Assembly (NCBI GenBank): GCA_002095305.1
Contig: MIEI01000005.1
Coordinates: 1-64,000 of the forward strand
Reading direction: 5' to 3'
DNA from: Pantoea brenneri
GTDB taxonomy: Bacteria; Pseudomonadota; Gammaproteobacteria; Enterobacterales; Enterobacteriaceae
Length of the DNA: 64,000 nt
Shown: positions 50,061 to 58,892 of the stretch, one piece after another
How the letters are laid out: every line of letters begins with the position of its first letter
Numbering within the stretch: the first letter of the stretch is position 1
Program-made: the position numbers and the translations under genes
Notes under the pieces: generated by a model
Database searches by the model: none
The model's input: only the letters and a program-made list of their open reading frames with translations
Told to the model about the DNA's origin: nothing

Positions 50061-50075
50061 GCCGTACGGCGTAAC

Positions 50076-50108
50076 GAAAAAGGGCAACGTGACGTTGCCC
50101 TTTTTTTT
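50076..50108. terminator. Bidirectional terminator between ftsP and dkgA
   Basis: GGGCAACGT-G-ACGTTGCCC stem, with AAAA before and eight T residues after. Strong on the plus strand; also usable by dkgA. Confidence 0.88.
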
Positions 50109-50162
50109 AGTGCGACAACAGCAATGAACCGCGTCACGCCGCGCCGTAAACGGTATTACCGC

Positions 50163-50990
50163 TTAGCCGTTAAAGGTTTCCGGATCCGGCCCCAGACGGT
50201 TGCCGCTATCCAGCTTAGTGATGTCGCTGACTTCATGCTTATCCAGCCGGAAATCAAACACCTTAAAGTTCTCTTCGATACGCGCCGGCGTCACTGACTT
50301 CGGAATCACCACCAGGCCGCTATCCAGATGCCAGCGAATGACGATCTGCGCCGGGGTTTTGCCATATTTCTTGGCCAGCGATTTAATCACCTCCTGATCA
50401 AACACGCCTTTACCGCCCTGTGCCAGCGGGCTCCAGGATTCGGTCTGAATCTGGTGCATCGCATTCCAGGCATGCAGCGTGCGCTGCTGCAGCATCGGAT
50501 GCAGCTCAATCTGGTTAACCACCGGCGTCACGCCGGTTTCATCCAGCAGCCGCTTAAGGTGGGATTCATGGAAGTTACAGACGCCAATACTTTTGGTCAG
50601 CCCCTGCTGCTGCAGCTCAATCATCTTCTTCCAGGCGTCAACGTAGTGATCCTTTTCCGGGCATGGCCAGTGCATCAGATAGAGGTCAACCTGCTCCAGC
50701 TGCAGTTTCTGCAGGCTGGTTTCCATCGCCTGCTGAACGTTCTGCTGATCGTCATTCCACAGCTTGGTGGTGACGAAAATCTCGTCGCGCGGCACGTCGG
50801 TTTCCTGCAGCGCCTGACCAATCGCTTCCTCATTCTTATATGCGGCGGCGGTATCAATCGAGCGATAGCCGACCTGTAAGGCTTTCAGTACCGCCTGACG
50901 CGCTTCTTCAATACTGGCCTGCCACACGCCCAGTCCCAGTTGCGGCATCATGTTGCCATCGTGCAGTTTGATAATGGGTTGGTCTGCCAT
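50163..50990 (-). CDS. dkgA: 2,5-diketo-D-gluconic acid reductase A (aldo-keto reductase)
   Basis: NADPH-dependent aldo-keto reductase, 275 residues as in E. coli YqhE/DkgA, which reduces 2,5-diketo-D-gluconate, methylglyoxal and other aldehydes. Catalytic tetrad residues lie in SIDTAAAYKNEE (Asp, Tyr), TTKLW (Lys) and LMHWP (His). Divergent from yqhC. In E. coli yqhD lies between yqhC and dkgA in one direction; here yqhD is missing and dkgA faces the other way. Confidence 0.95.
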   Translation of the reverse strand: MADQPIIKLHDGNMMPQLGLGVWQASIEEARQAVLKALQVGYRSIDTAAAYKNEEAIGQALQETDVPRDEIFVTTKLWNDDQQNVQQAMETSLQKLQLEQVDLYLMHWPCPEKDHYVDAWKKMIELQQQGLTKSIGVCNFHESHLKRLLDETGVTPVVNQIELHPMLQQRTLHAWNAMHQIQTESWSPLAQGGKGVFDQEVIKSLAKKYGKTPAQIVIRWHLDSGLVVIPKSVTPARIEENFKVFDFRLDKHEVSDITKLDSGNRLGPDPETFNG

Positions 50991-51194
50991 AGTTGCTCCT
51001 TTCCGTTGCAGTTAACCAGTGAGATTTCACTGTGCTTAAGTCTAGCCAACAATTCACACCCTGCCTGTCGGGCTGAACGAGGGCGACGGCATGGCCATGC
51101 CCGATCCGGCAAACTTCTTGCCTGATTCTCCAATTTGCTGGCGGTTCAGGCAGTGTCACGGCACACTGAATTTTTGTCCTGATAAGGAGTCTGG

Positions 51195-52102
51195 ATGGCA
51201 CATGATGCTCTGTGTCACCGCCTGGCGCAGCAGGTTGTGACCTTAATGACCCACGGCCGCGATCGCCTCTATCCGGTCAGTAATGTTTCGCTGATTTATG
51301 CCAATCAGTATCGTCCGCGCACGCCGATGATGTATCAGCCCGGCATTGTGATCCTGTTTCAGGGCAGCAAAACCGGCTATCTCGCAGTACGGTATTCCAG
51401 TACGACGCCAGCAAGTACCTGATGCTCACGGTGCCGCTGCCGGTTGAGTGTGAAACCTGGGCCTCGCCGGAGGTGCCGATCGCCGGTTTGTGTCTGAATG
51501 TCGATACCGCCAGCCTGCAGGATCTGCTGATTGAGATTGGTGACGATGAACAGTTTCAGCCACAGCCGCTGACTTCCGGCATCCACTCGGCGTGGCTGAC
51601 CGAACCGATGCTGTGTGCGGCGGAACGCCTGCTGGATGTGATGACGCAGCCGCGCGATGCCCGGGTACTGGGGCCGCATATTGTGCGTGAGATAATCTAT
51701 TACGTGCTGACCGGCCCGATTGGTGGCGCGCTGCTGTCGCTGGTGAGTCGCCAGACCCAGTTCAGTCAGATTGCCCGTGCGCTGCGGCGTATTGAAAACC
51801 ACTTCGCCGATAATCTCAGCGTCGACGCGCTGGCGGCGGAGGTGAACATGAGCGTCTCCGCGTTTCACCACAACTTTAAGGCAGTGACCCAGACTTCCCC
51901 GCTGCAATATCTCAAACGCTACCGCCTGCATCAGGCGCGGCTGCTGATGCTGCATGATGGATTGAAAGCGAGTGCGGCGGCGGTGCGGGTTGGCTATGAA
52001 AGCCCGTCGCAGTTTTCGCGCGAGTTTAAGCGCTATTTTGGCGTCACGCCGGGCGAGGAAGTGAGTCGGGTACGTCAGACGGTGGCGGACCCTTCCGCCT
52101 GA
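51195..52102 (+). pseudogene. yqhC: AraC-family aldehyde-response regulator YqhC, interrupted by a -1 frameshift
   Basis: YqhC activates yqhD-dkgA in response to aldehydes in E. coli. The first ~62 residues ([36 protein letters not shown]) are in one frame; the break is near 51386. The second frame resumes as [20 protein letters not shown], matching YqhC ([20 protein letters not shown] in E. coli), and continues through the AraC helix-turn-helix ([45 protein letters not shown]). Adding one G (CTCGCAGT to CTCGGCAGT) repairs a 302-residue protein. Divergent from dkgA, its likely target. Confidence 0.87.
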
Positions 52103-52133
52103 CAGGCGGCGGGTCCTCACCAGAGAGGGAACG

Positions 52134-52796
52134 TCAGGCCTGTTTCTGGCGACGTTTCTTCCAGATCACGATAATGCTGCCGAACAGGCCGAGAAACAGT
52201 AATACCATCGGCAGCACCATCAGAATCGCCATCACCTGATCTTCATGACGCTTGATGAACGGTACCTGGCTGATGCCATAGCCAAACGCCACCACGATGC
52301 CGACCCATAAGACGCCGCTCAGCCAGTTAAACAGCTGGAAGCGGCCATTCTGTAAGCCCGCAATGCCAGCCATGGTCGGCAGAATAGTGCGGATGAAGGC
52401 GAGAAAACGACCCACCAGCAGCGCCATCAGGCCATGGCGGTTAAACATATTCCAGGCGCGCTGATGGTATTGCGCGGGCAGGTGCATCAGCCAGCTTTTG
52501 ACCAGCCGGGTATTGCCCAGCCAGCGCCCCTGCAGATAACTCAGCCAGCAGCCGAGACTGGCGGCGGTGGTAAGGATCACCATCGTCGGAATGAAATCCA
52601 TCACCCCTTTGGCGACCATGGCACCCGCCAGCAGCAGCAGACTGTCGCCCGGCAGAAAAGAGGCCGGCAACAGTCCGTTTTCCAGAAACAGCGTCAGGAA
52701 CATTACGCCGTACACCACCCACACTACATCCGGATTCGCCAGCGCGGCAAAATCCTGATGCCAGAGCGCGTGGACAATCTCGTGTAAAACACCCAT
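52134..52796 (-). CDS. yghB: DedA-family membrane protein YghB
   Basis: 220 residues (E. coli YghB 219). Polytopic inner-membrane protein with DedA hallmarks [20 protein letters not shown] and [17 protein letters not shown]. In E. coli YghB and YqjA act redundantly in envelope stability, proton-motive-force homeostasis and cell division, and the family is linked to lipid flipping. Same position (between yqhC and metC) as E. coli. Confidence 0.95.
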   Translation of the reverse strand: MGVLHEIVHALWHQDFAALANPDVVWVVYGVMFLTLFLENGLLPASFLPGDSLLLLAGAMVAKGVMDFIPTMVILTTAASLGCWLSYLQGRWLGNTRLVKSWLMHLPAQYHQRAWNMFNRHGLMALLVGRFLAFIRTILPTMAGIAGLQNGRFQLFNWLSGVLWVGIVVAFGYGISQVPFIKRHEDQVMAILMVLPMVLLFLGLFGSIIVIWKKRRQKQA

Positions 52797-53002
52797 TAGC
52801 TATTCCATCACGTCACAAGGAAAACCCGCCTGTCAGGCTGCCGCGACGGAAAAGTGCTGAACCTGCTTATTCTGCGGAAGCTCAGCGCTTCACCTTCGGC
52901 CTGCCGCCTGAACGGTCCGGGACAAATTTTAACAATAATCTTGCCGCCGCCTGGCAATCTCTGCTGGCGGCGGCCACCGCGTTTATCTTCTGTTTAGCTT
53001 AC

Positions 53003-54193
53003 TCAGCGCGTCAGGCGCGCAAAACCCGCCTCAAGGTCGTTGAGCAGATCCTCAACATGTTCAAGGCCAATATGCAGTCGTACCAGCGTGCCCGTGAAAT
53101 CGACCCCACCGGCCGGCCGAATCGCCGCCAGCTCCTCCGGCTGATTCGCCAGGATCAGCGATTCATAACCGCCCCACGAGTAGGCCATGCTGAAATGATG
53201 GAAGTGATCGAGATATTCCGCCAGTTGCGCTGGGCTAAGTTTCTGTTTCAGGATAAAGGAGAACAGCCCGCTGCTGCCGTTGAAGTCACGCTGCCAGAAG
53301 GCGTGGCCCTTACTTTGCGCCAGCGCCGGATGGTTAACCCGTTCGACTTCAGGACGCGCCGCCAGCCACTCCGCCACCTGAAGCGCGCTCTCTTCGTGCT
53401 GACGCAGTCGGGTGCCAAGCGTGCGCAAACCCCGGCTCGCCATATAGGCGGTATCCGCATCAACCATCTGGCCCATCAGATAGGAGTTCTCACGCAGCTG
53501 ATCGATGCAGCGCGCATTGGCGACGGCGGTACCGATCATCGCGTCGCTGTGCCCAATCAGATATTTGGTGCCGGCCTGAATTGAGATATCGATTCCATGT
53601 GCCAGGGCATTAAACAGAATCCCGGCGGCCCAGGTGTTATCGATCATGATGATCGCGTCGGGTGCTTTGGCGCGAACCGCCGCAACGATGGCCGGAATAT
53701 CCTGCACTTCCATAGTGATTGAGGCGGGCGACTCCAGAAACACCACCCGGGTGTTGGGCTGAACCAGCGCACCAATTTCGCTGCCAATGCAGTGATCGAA
53801 CCAGCCGATCGAGACCTGCATCTTTTGCAGAATTTTATGGCAGAAGTCCTGTGTCGGCTCATAGACCGCGCCGCTCATCAATACGTGATCGCCAGCGCTG
53901 ACAAACGCCAGAATCGCGTTAGCGACCGCAGCCGCGCCGCACGGGTAGAGCACACAGCCCGCGCCGCCTTCCAGCTCGGTCATGGCGTCCTGCAGGGCAA
54001 AGTGGGTCAGGGTGCCGCGGCGGCCATAAAACAGTTCGCCTTTTGCCCGACCGGCGGTGGCGCGTTTTTTGTCCGCAACCGTGTCAAAAACCAGCGAGGA
54101 GGCACGCTGAATCACGCTGTTTACCGAGCCCTGAGTATAACGCTTGCTGCGTCCTGCACTGACGAGTGTGGTATCAATTTTTTTGGTGGTCAT
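53003..54193 (-). CDS. metC: Cystathionine beta-lyase
   Basis: PLP enzyme converting cystathionine to homocysteine in methionine synthesis. 396 residues (E. coli 395). The cofactor lysine is Lys210 in [14 protein letters not shown], the same number as in E. coli; [11 protein letters not shown] and IDNTWAAG are the other cofactor-contact motifs. In E. coli exbB lies just across; here a three-gene TRAP transporter separates them. Confidence 0.97.
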   Translation of the reverse strand: MTTKKIDTTLVSAGRSKRYTQGSVNSVIQRASSLVFDTVADKKRATAGRAKGELFYGRRGTLTHFALQDAMTELEGGAGCVLYPCGAAAVANAILAFVSAGDHVLMSGAVYEPTQDFCHKILQKMQVSIGWFDHCIGSEIGALVQPNTRVVFLESPASITMEVQDIPAIVAAVRAKAPDAIIMIDNTWAAGILFNALAHGIDISIQAGTKYLIGHSDAMIGTAVANARCIDQLRENSYLMGQMVDADTAYMASRGLRTLGTRLRQHEESALQVAEWLAARPEVERVNHPALAQSKGHAFWQRDFNGSSGLFSFILKQKLSPAQLAEYLDHFHHFSMAYSWGGYESLILANQPEELAAIRPAGGVDFTGTLVRLHIGLEHVEDLLNDLEAGFARLTR

Positions 54194-54290
54194 GAGTCGC
54201 CTTTGCCGCTTCTGCCTAAGCCTTCACGTTATCACGAAACGGCCAGCAGGGTTGAGACTCAATGGCGATTATCAGAGTGCGTCGCAGGAT

Positions 54291-54320
54291 AAAAATCGGG
54301 CCCGCTAACGGACCCGATTT
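54291..54320 (-). terminator. Terminator of the TRAP transporter operon
   Basis: On the minus strand AAATCGGG.CCG / CGG.CCCGATTT with a 4-nt loop (one internal mismatch) followed by TT; nine bases after the dctM-like stop. Confidence 0.75.
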
Positions 54321-54328
54321 GGTTGACG

Positions 54329-55615
54329 CTACATCACGCCCATCAGGCGCGGTAACCAGAGGGAGATGGCCGGAATATAGGTAATCAGCATCAGCACAAT
54401 AAACAGCATGCCGTAAAACGGCAGCATCGCGCTGACCACCTGCTCGATTTTCTGCTTGCTGACCGCACTGGCGACAAACAGTACCGTACCAACCGGCGGG
54501 GTGATCAGGCCGATCCCGAGGTTGGTCAGCATGATCATGCCGAAGTGAACCGGATCGATGCCCAGTGTCGTCGCGACCGGCAGCAGCACCGGCGTGAGGA
54601 TCAGAATCAGCGGTGCCATATCCATCAGCGTACCGACCACCAGCAACAGAATGTTGATGCACATCAGAATCACATACTTGTTGTCCGACAGGCTGGTAAA
54701 CGCTTCAGTGATCAGGGTCGGCAATTGCATAAAGGTCATCACCGCGCCAAACCCGGCGGCGAAGGCGATCAGCACCATCACGATGGTGACGGTTTTAATG
54801 GTGCGGAACAGCAGGATATGCAGCTGGTTCCATTTAAAGTCACGATAGATAAACATCGTTACGAAGAAGGCCCAGATACAGGCAATCGCCGCAGACTCCG
54901 ACGCGGTGAAAATACCGGACAGAATCCCGCCCATAATGATCACCACGGTGAACAGGCCCCAGAACGCATCAAAGAAGATCTTCAGCGCCTGACGAAATGG
55001 GATCCGCTCGCCTTTCGGGTAGCCGCGTTTACGGGCAAAACCGAGGCACATTATCATCAGACAGCCACCCAGCATCAGGCCAGGTAAGATACCGGCGACA
55101 AACAGCGAAGAGATGGTGACCAGCCCGCCGGTGGCCAGCGAGTAGATTACTGAGTTATGACTGGGCGGGGTTAATACCGCCTGCACCGAACCGCTGGCGG
55201 TAACGGCGGCGGCGAAGTCACGCGGATAGCCTTTCTCTTCCATCTGCGGAATCATCACCGAGCCGATCGAGGCGGTATCGGCCACCGATGAGCCGGAAAT
55301 CGCGCCGAAGAAGGTTGAGGCGACGATATTCACCAGCGACAGGCCGCCGCGGATGAAGCCGACAAAGATGTAGGCGAAATTGACCAGCCGTCGGGCGATG
55401 CCGCCTTCAGCCATGATCGCCCCGGCGAGAATGAAGAACGGAATGGTCAACAGCGAGAATTTGTTAATGCCGTTGGTAATCTGAATCACCACCGCTTCCA
55501 GCGGCAGATCGATCCACCAGGCGCCGATAAAGGCGCTCAGGCCGACCGCAAACGCCACCGGAAAACCCACCAGCAGCAACGCCAGCAAACTGCCTAATAA
55601 AATCAATGCGTCCAT
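54329..55615 (-). CDS. TRAP transporter large permease subunit (DctM family)
   Basis: 428 residues, about 12 transmembrane helices. Family signatures: TIPFFILAGAIMAEGGIARRLVNF, GAISGSSVADTASIGSVMIP, LTPPSHNSVIYS and the C-terminal LGIGLITPPVGTVLF. It forms the transport path of a Na+-coupled TRAP system together with the DctQ- and DctP-like proteins. ATG at 55615 follows GGAGC with good spacing. Third gene of the operon dctP-dctQ-dctM; inserted between metC and exbB relative to E. coli. Confidence 0.93.
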   Translation of the reverse strand: MDALILLGSLLALLLVGFPVAFAVGLSAFIGAWWIDLPLEAVVIQITNGINKFSLLTIPFFILAGAIMAEGGIARRLVNFAYIFVGFIRGGLSLVNIVASTFFGAISGSSVADTASIGSVMIPQMEEKGYPRDFAAAVTASGSVQAVLTPPSHNSVIYSLATGGLVTISSLFVAGILPGLMLGGCLMIMCLGFARKRGYPKGERIPFRQALKIFFDAFWGLFTVVIIMGGILSGIFTASESAAIACIWAFFVTMFIYRDFKWNQLHILLFRTIKTVTIVMVLIAFAAGFGAVMTFMQLPTLITEAFTSLSDNKYVILMCINILLLVVGTLMDMAPLILILTPVLLPVATTLGIDPVHFGMIMLTNLGIGLITPPVGTVLFVASAVSKQKIEQVVSAMLPFYGMLFIVLMLITYIPAISLWLPRLMGVM

Positions 55616-55628
55616 CTTCTGCTCCGGA

Positions 55629-56135
55629 TTAGTGGGTGCCGCCCAGCGTGACAATCGGCCGCTGGCTTTGATCGCCGGTCAGCAATCGCTCAACAACAAA
55701 CAGCAGGGTAAAGAGCGCGCCAATCGGGATCGGCAGATACATCTCGCCATAGGTAACGGCGGGTAGCGAAGCCAGCGACTGCACCCACATCGCTTCACAC
55801 AGGCTGTAGCTGGCCTGAAAGATTACCAGGCAGGTAATAATCATCAGCAGATCGCAGACCCGCAGCAGCAGACGCTGCAGGGCAGGTGACAGCCGATCGG
55901 TCATCATTGAGACGCAGATATGGGTCCCGGCGCGTAAGCCGACCGGCGCGCCGATAAAGGTAAAAATGATCATGCAGATAATGGCGACCGGTTCCGGCCA
56001 GGAGAGCGCCCCGTTCATCACGTAGTGGGCAAAAATCCCAATCGGGATCACCGTTACCATGATCATCAGCGCCACGGCGGCAACCAGCATGCACAGCAGA
56101 TAGAGCCCATCCATCAGACGCGTATAAGCAGCCAT
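55629..56135 (-). CDS. TRAP transporter small permease subunit (DctQ family)
   Basis: 168 residues with four hydrophobic helices (e.g. LCMLVAAVALMIMVTVIPIGIF and AIICMIIFTFIGAPVGLRAG), the usual DctQ layout. GLRAGTHICVSMMTDRL is the conserved cytoplasmic loop. The start MAAYTRLMD at 56135 is taken from family length; an upstream ATG at 56168 is possible. Lies 13 bases upstream of the large permease gene. Confidence 0.9.
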   Translation of the reverse strand: MAAYTRLMDGLYLLCMLVAAVALMIMVTVIPIGIFAHYVMNGALSWPEPVAIICMIIFTFIGAPVGLRAGTHICVSMMTDRLSPALQRLLLRVCDLLMIITCLVIFQASYSLCEAMWVQSLASLPAVTYGEMYLPIPIGALFTLLFVVERLLTGDQSQRPIVTLGGTH

Positions 56136-56184
56136 AATTGATACCTGATTAAGCACGCCACACGGCAATGTGGCGCGGGAAGGG

Positions 56185-57156
56185 TTATTTCACGTCAGCG
56201 ATCCGGGTCATCAGATCCTGATATTTGCCGCCAAACTGATCGCGCACCGGCTGGGTGGCTTTGACGAAATAGTCGCGGTCAGTTTGCTGGAAGGTGACGC
56301 CGCCGGCTTTCATCTTCGCGATCGACTGTTCGGTATAGGTTGCCCACAGCTGACGCTCTTCATCCTGCGCCTCTTTACCGAGTTTCTTCAGCAGTGCCTG
56401 ATCGTCAGGCTTGAGACGATCCCAGGCGCGTTTCGAGAACAGAATCATCTCTGGCTGAATGAAGTGGCCGCTCAGGGTGTAGTACTTCGCGACTGGCATA
56501 TAGTTATGGGCGACAAAGGTCGGTGGGTTATTCTCGGTGCCGTCAACCACGCCGGTCTGCATGGCGCTGAACACTTCGCTGACGCCCATCGCCACCGGGT
56601 TGGCACCCATCGCTTTCAGCGTGGCCAGGGAGATGGCGCTGTTCTGTACCCGGATCTTCATGCCTTTCAGATCTTCGGGCTTCGCCAGCGGTTTTTTGGT
56701 GATCATGTTGCGTTCACCGGCGTCGGTCCAGCCGAGAAACACCATCCGGGCGTTGGGATCTTTATCGAATTTGTCGGCAATCTCTTTGCCGATTTCGCCA
56801 TCCAGTACTTTGTGCATATGGTCGACGTCGCGGAAAACATAGGGCAGCGTCAATACGCTGGTTTCCGGCGCAATGCTGGTGACCGGTGCCAGCGATACGC
56901 GGATCATATCGATTGCGCCCAGCTGCACCTGCTGCAGGGTCTGATCTTCATCGCCCAACACGCCGCCGGCATAAAGCTTCATCTCCAGCCGTCCATCAGT
57001 TGCCTGCTTCAGTTTGTCGCCCATGTGTTGCAAAGCCACCACGGTGGGGTAGCCAGCCGGCTGCACTTCTGCCACTTTAATCACCTGTGCCGAGGCGGTG
57101 GCGCTCACCATCATTGCCGCCAGGGCACATGCCAGGCGTGTTTGGGTCATTCTCAT
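56185..57156 (-). CDS. TRAP transporter periplasmic substrate-binding protein (DctP family)
   Basis: 323 residues with a signal peptide ending ATASA. DctP-family signatures: the arginine in KGMKIRVQNSAISLATLKAMGANP, which binds a substrate carboxylate, and GVSEVFSAMQTGVVDGTENNP. Such proteins take up C4-dicarboxylates, sugar acids or similar anions; the exact substrate cannot be told, although the VQNS..L and ENNPPTF forms are common in sugar-acid (uronate/diketogulonate) members. First gene of the operon, ATG at 57156 behind GGAGA. Confidence 0.9.
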   Translation of the reverse strand: MRMTQTRLACALAAMMVSATASAQVIKVAEVQPAGYPTVVALQHMGDKLKQATDGRLEMKLYAGGVLGDEDQTLQQVQLGAIDMIRVSLAPVTSIAPETSVLTLPYVFRDVDHMHKVLDGEIGKEIADKFDKDPNARMVFLGWTDAGERNMITKKPLAKPEDLKGMKIRVQNSAISLATLKAMGANPVAMGVSEVFSAMQTGVVDGTENNPPTFVAHNYMPVAKYYTLSGHFIQPEMILFSKRAWDRLKPDDQALLKKLGKEAQDEERQLWATYTEQSIAKMKAGGVTFQQTDRDYFVKATQPVRDQFGGKYQDLMTRIADVK

Positions 57157-57487
57157 TATGTTGTCTCCAGCAGAAGAAGGGCGGCGCTCAGGAATCCGGC
57201 GTGTGTAGCAAGGGGCCGCGTGCAGCCAGCATAGTGAAAACTGCCGCCGGAGAAATGCGCCGATGCTGATTGAATGAGATCACATTTTGAAACGTTGTTT
57301 TAATAAATTTTCATGCAACATCACATTTTCGAAACGAACCTGCAACCTCTGGTGATATTGACGGCGTGGCAGGGCACAGCGAGTGCCAGAGTTTGTAAAT
57401 ACTAATGAGAACGACTATCAATTCGCCGTTATTTTGCTATTATTCGCGCTTGTCTCGCATCCCTGTAGATGAAGTTGGAGAAGCAGC
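57157..57487. other. Divergent promoter region between dctP and exbB
   Basis: 330 bases without a gene. The exbB-proximal half contains a Fur box (listed separately). The dctP-proximal half (57260-57345) has A+T-rich sequence with repeated ATCACATTTT-like motifs (57281 and 57323) that might be regulator sites for the TRAP operon; this is inference. Confidence 0.5.
57406..57420 (+). promoter_or_regulatory. Fur box upstream of exbBD
   Basis: TGAGAACGACTATCA matches 12 of 15 positions of the palindromic core TGATAATNATTATCA, 68 bases before the exbB start. exbBD are iron-repressed through Fur in E. coli, so an iron-controlled promoter is expected here. Confidence 0.8.
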
Positions 57488-58228
57488 GTGGTAGCCAGTG
57501 ATTTGATGCAAACGGACCTCTCCGTTTGGGGCATGTATCAACATGCCGATATCGTGGTAAAGGTGGTCATGATTGGCCTGTTATTGGCCTCAGTCGTGAC
57601 CTGGGCGATCTTCTTTGGCAAATATGCCGAACTGAGCGCCGCTAAACGTCGCCTGAAGCGTGAGCAACTGGCGCTGGGTGAAGCCCGCAATCTGAATGAC
57701 GCCGCCCGCATTGCCCGGGAGTTCACCGCACACAGTCACAGCAGCGTGCTGCTGAATGACGCGCAGAACGAACTTGAACTCTCCGCTGGCGTTGAAGACA
57801 CCAACGGCATTAAAGATCGTACCAGCTTCCGCCTTGAGCGCCGCGTTGCCGCCTTTAGCCGCCATGCCGGCCGGGGCAACGGCTTCCTGGCGACCATCGG
57901 ATCGGTCGCGCCGTTTATCGGTCTGTTCGGCACCGTGTGGGGCATCATGAACAGCTTCATCGGCATCGCCAAAACCCAGACCACCAATCTCGCTGTCGTT
58001 GCACCGGGTATCGCGGAAGCGCTGCTGGCAACGGCAATTGGCCTGGTGGCCGCAATTCCGGCGGTGGTGATCTATAACGTCTTTGCCCGCATGATCGCTA
58101 ACTACAAAGCCTCGCTCGGTGATGTGGCGGCGCAGGTGCTGCTGTTGCAGAGCCGTGATATTGACCTGGGAAACGTCGCCACTGACGTTCCGCGTCCTGC
58201 GGCGACCCAGAAACTGCGCTTAGGGTAA
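57488..58228 (+). CDS. exbB: TonB-system energising protein ExbB
   Basis: Inner-membrane proton-channel subunit powering TonB-dependent uptake of iron-siderophores and vitamin B12. 246 residues (E. coli 244), three transmembrane segments; near-identical blocks include LMQTDLSVWGMYQHADIVVK, FIGLFGTVWGIMNSFIGIA and VVAPGIAEALLATAIGLVAAIPAVVIYN. Start is GTG at 57488 behind GGAG, as E. coli exbB also uses GTG. exbD follows after 6 bases. Confidence 0.97.
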   Translation: MVASDLMQTDLSVWGMYQHADIVVKVVMIGLLLASVVTWAIFFGKYAELSAAKRRLKREQLALGEARNLNDAARIAREFTAHSHSSVLLNDAQNELELSAGVEDTNGIKDRTSFRLERRVAAFSRHAGRGNGFLATIGSVAPFIGLFGTVWGIMNSFIGIAKTQTTNLAVVAPGIAEALLATAIGLVAAIPAVVIYNVFARMIANYKASLGDVAAQVLLLQSRDIDLGNVATDVPRPAATQKLRLG

Positions 58229-58234
58229 GCTGTT

Positions 58235-58657
58235 ATGGCCATGCGATTAAACGACGACCTGGAAACAGATGGCGAAATGCATGAGATCAACGTGACGCCG
58301 TTTATCGACGTGATGTTGGTTCTGCTGATCATCTTCATGGTGGCGGCGCCGCTGGCAACTGTCGACGTGCGCGTTAATCTGCCTGCTTCCACCAGCGCCC
58401 CGCAGCCGCGTCCGGAAAAACCGGTTTACCTGTCGATCAAGGCCGATAAACAGCTTTATGTCGGTAACGATCAGGTGACGCCGGAATCGCTGGTCAGCGT
58501 GCTGACCGGTCAGACCGGCGGCAACAAAGAGACCACCATTTTCTTCCAGGCGGACAAGTCGGTGGATTACGAAACGCTGATGAGCGTGATGGATCAACTG
58601 CGTACCGCAGGCTATCTGAAAATTGGTCTGATGGGCATGGAAACCGTGAAGAAATAG
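58235..58657 (+). CDS. exbD: TonB-system energising protein ExbD
   Basis: 140 residues (E. coli 141). One N-terminal membrane helix with the essential proton-carrying Asp25 in HEINVTPFIDVMLVLLIIFMV, then a periplasmic domain. Partner of ExbB; tonB is not in the window, as is usual. Followed by a strong terminator. Confidence 0.97.
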   Translation: MAMRLNDDLETDGEMHEINVTPFIDVMLVLLIIFMVAAPLATVDVRVNLPASTSAPQPRPEKPVYLSIKADKQLYVGNDQVTPESLVSVLTGQTGGNKETTIFFQADKSVDYETLMSVMDQLRTAGYLKIGLMGMETVKK

Positions 58658-58678
58658 CGGGTTAACCGGCACAAAGAG

Positions 58679-58707
58679 AAGGCGGCTGATTCAGCCGCCT
58701 TTTTTAT
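58679..58707 (+). terminator. Terminator of exbBD
   Basis: AAGGCGGCTGA-TT-CAGCCGCCTT stem followed by TTTTATT, 22 bases after exbD. Confidence 0.9.
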
Positions 58708-58892
58708 TGCCTCAGCCAGACCAGACGAAATCAGGCGAACCGGCTGTTACACCGATCGGTTATGCTGGTGAAACAGTCATGTTAATTATTTGTTACCACT
58801 CAACACAGTTTTGTCAAGTGCAATGGTGAGCCAGCTCACATTATTGCCGCATCAGGCAGGCTAAAACGGCTAAAAACCTTCAGGAAGCCGTT

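Noticed and set aside
51377-52120. 247-codon minus-strand frame over yqhC
   Set aside because: Opposite the unmistakable AraC domain; Arg/Gln/His-rich shadow.
56170-57234. 354-codon plus-strand frame opposite the DctP gene
   Set aside because: Antisense shadow of a clear DctP-family gene; His/Gln/Arg-rich composition typical of such shadows.
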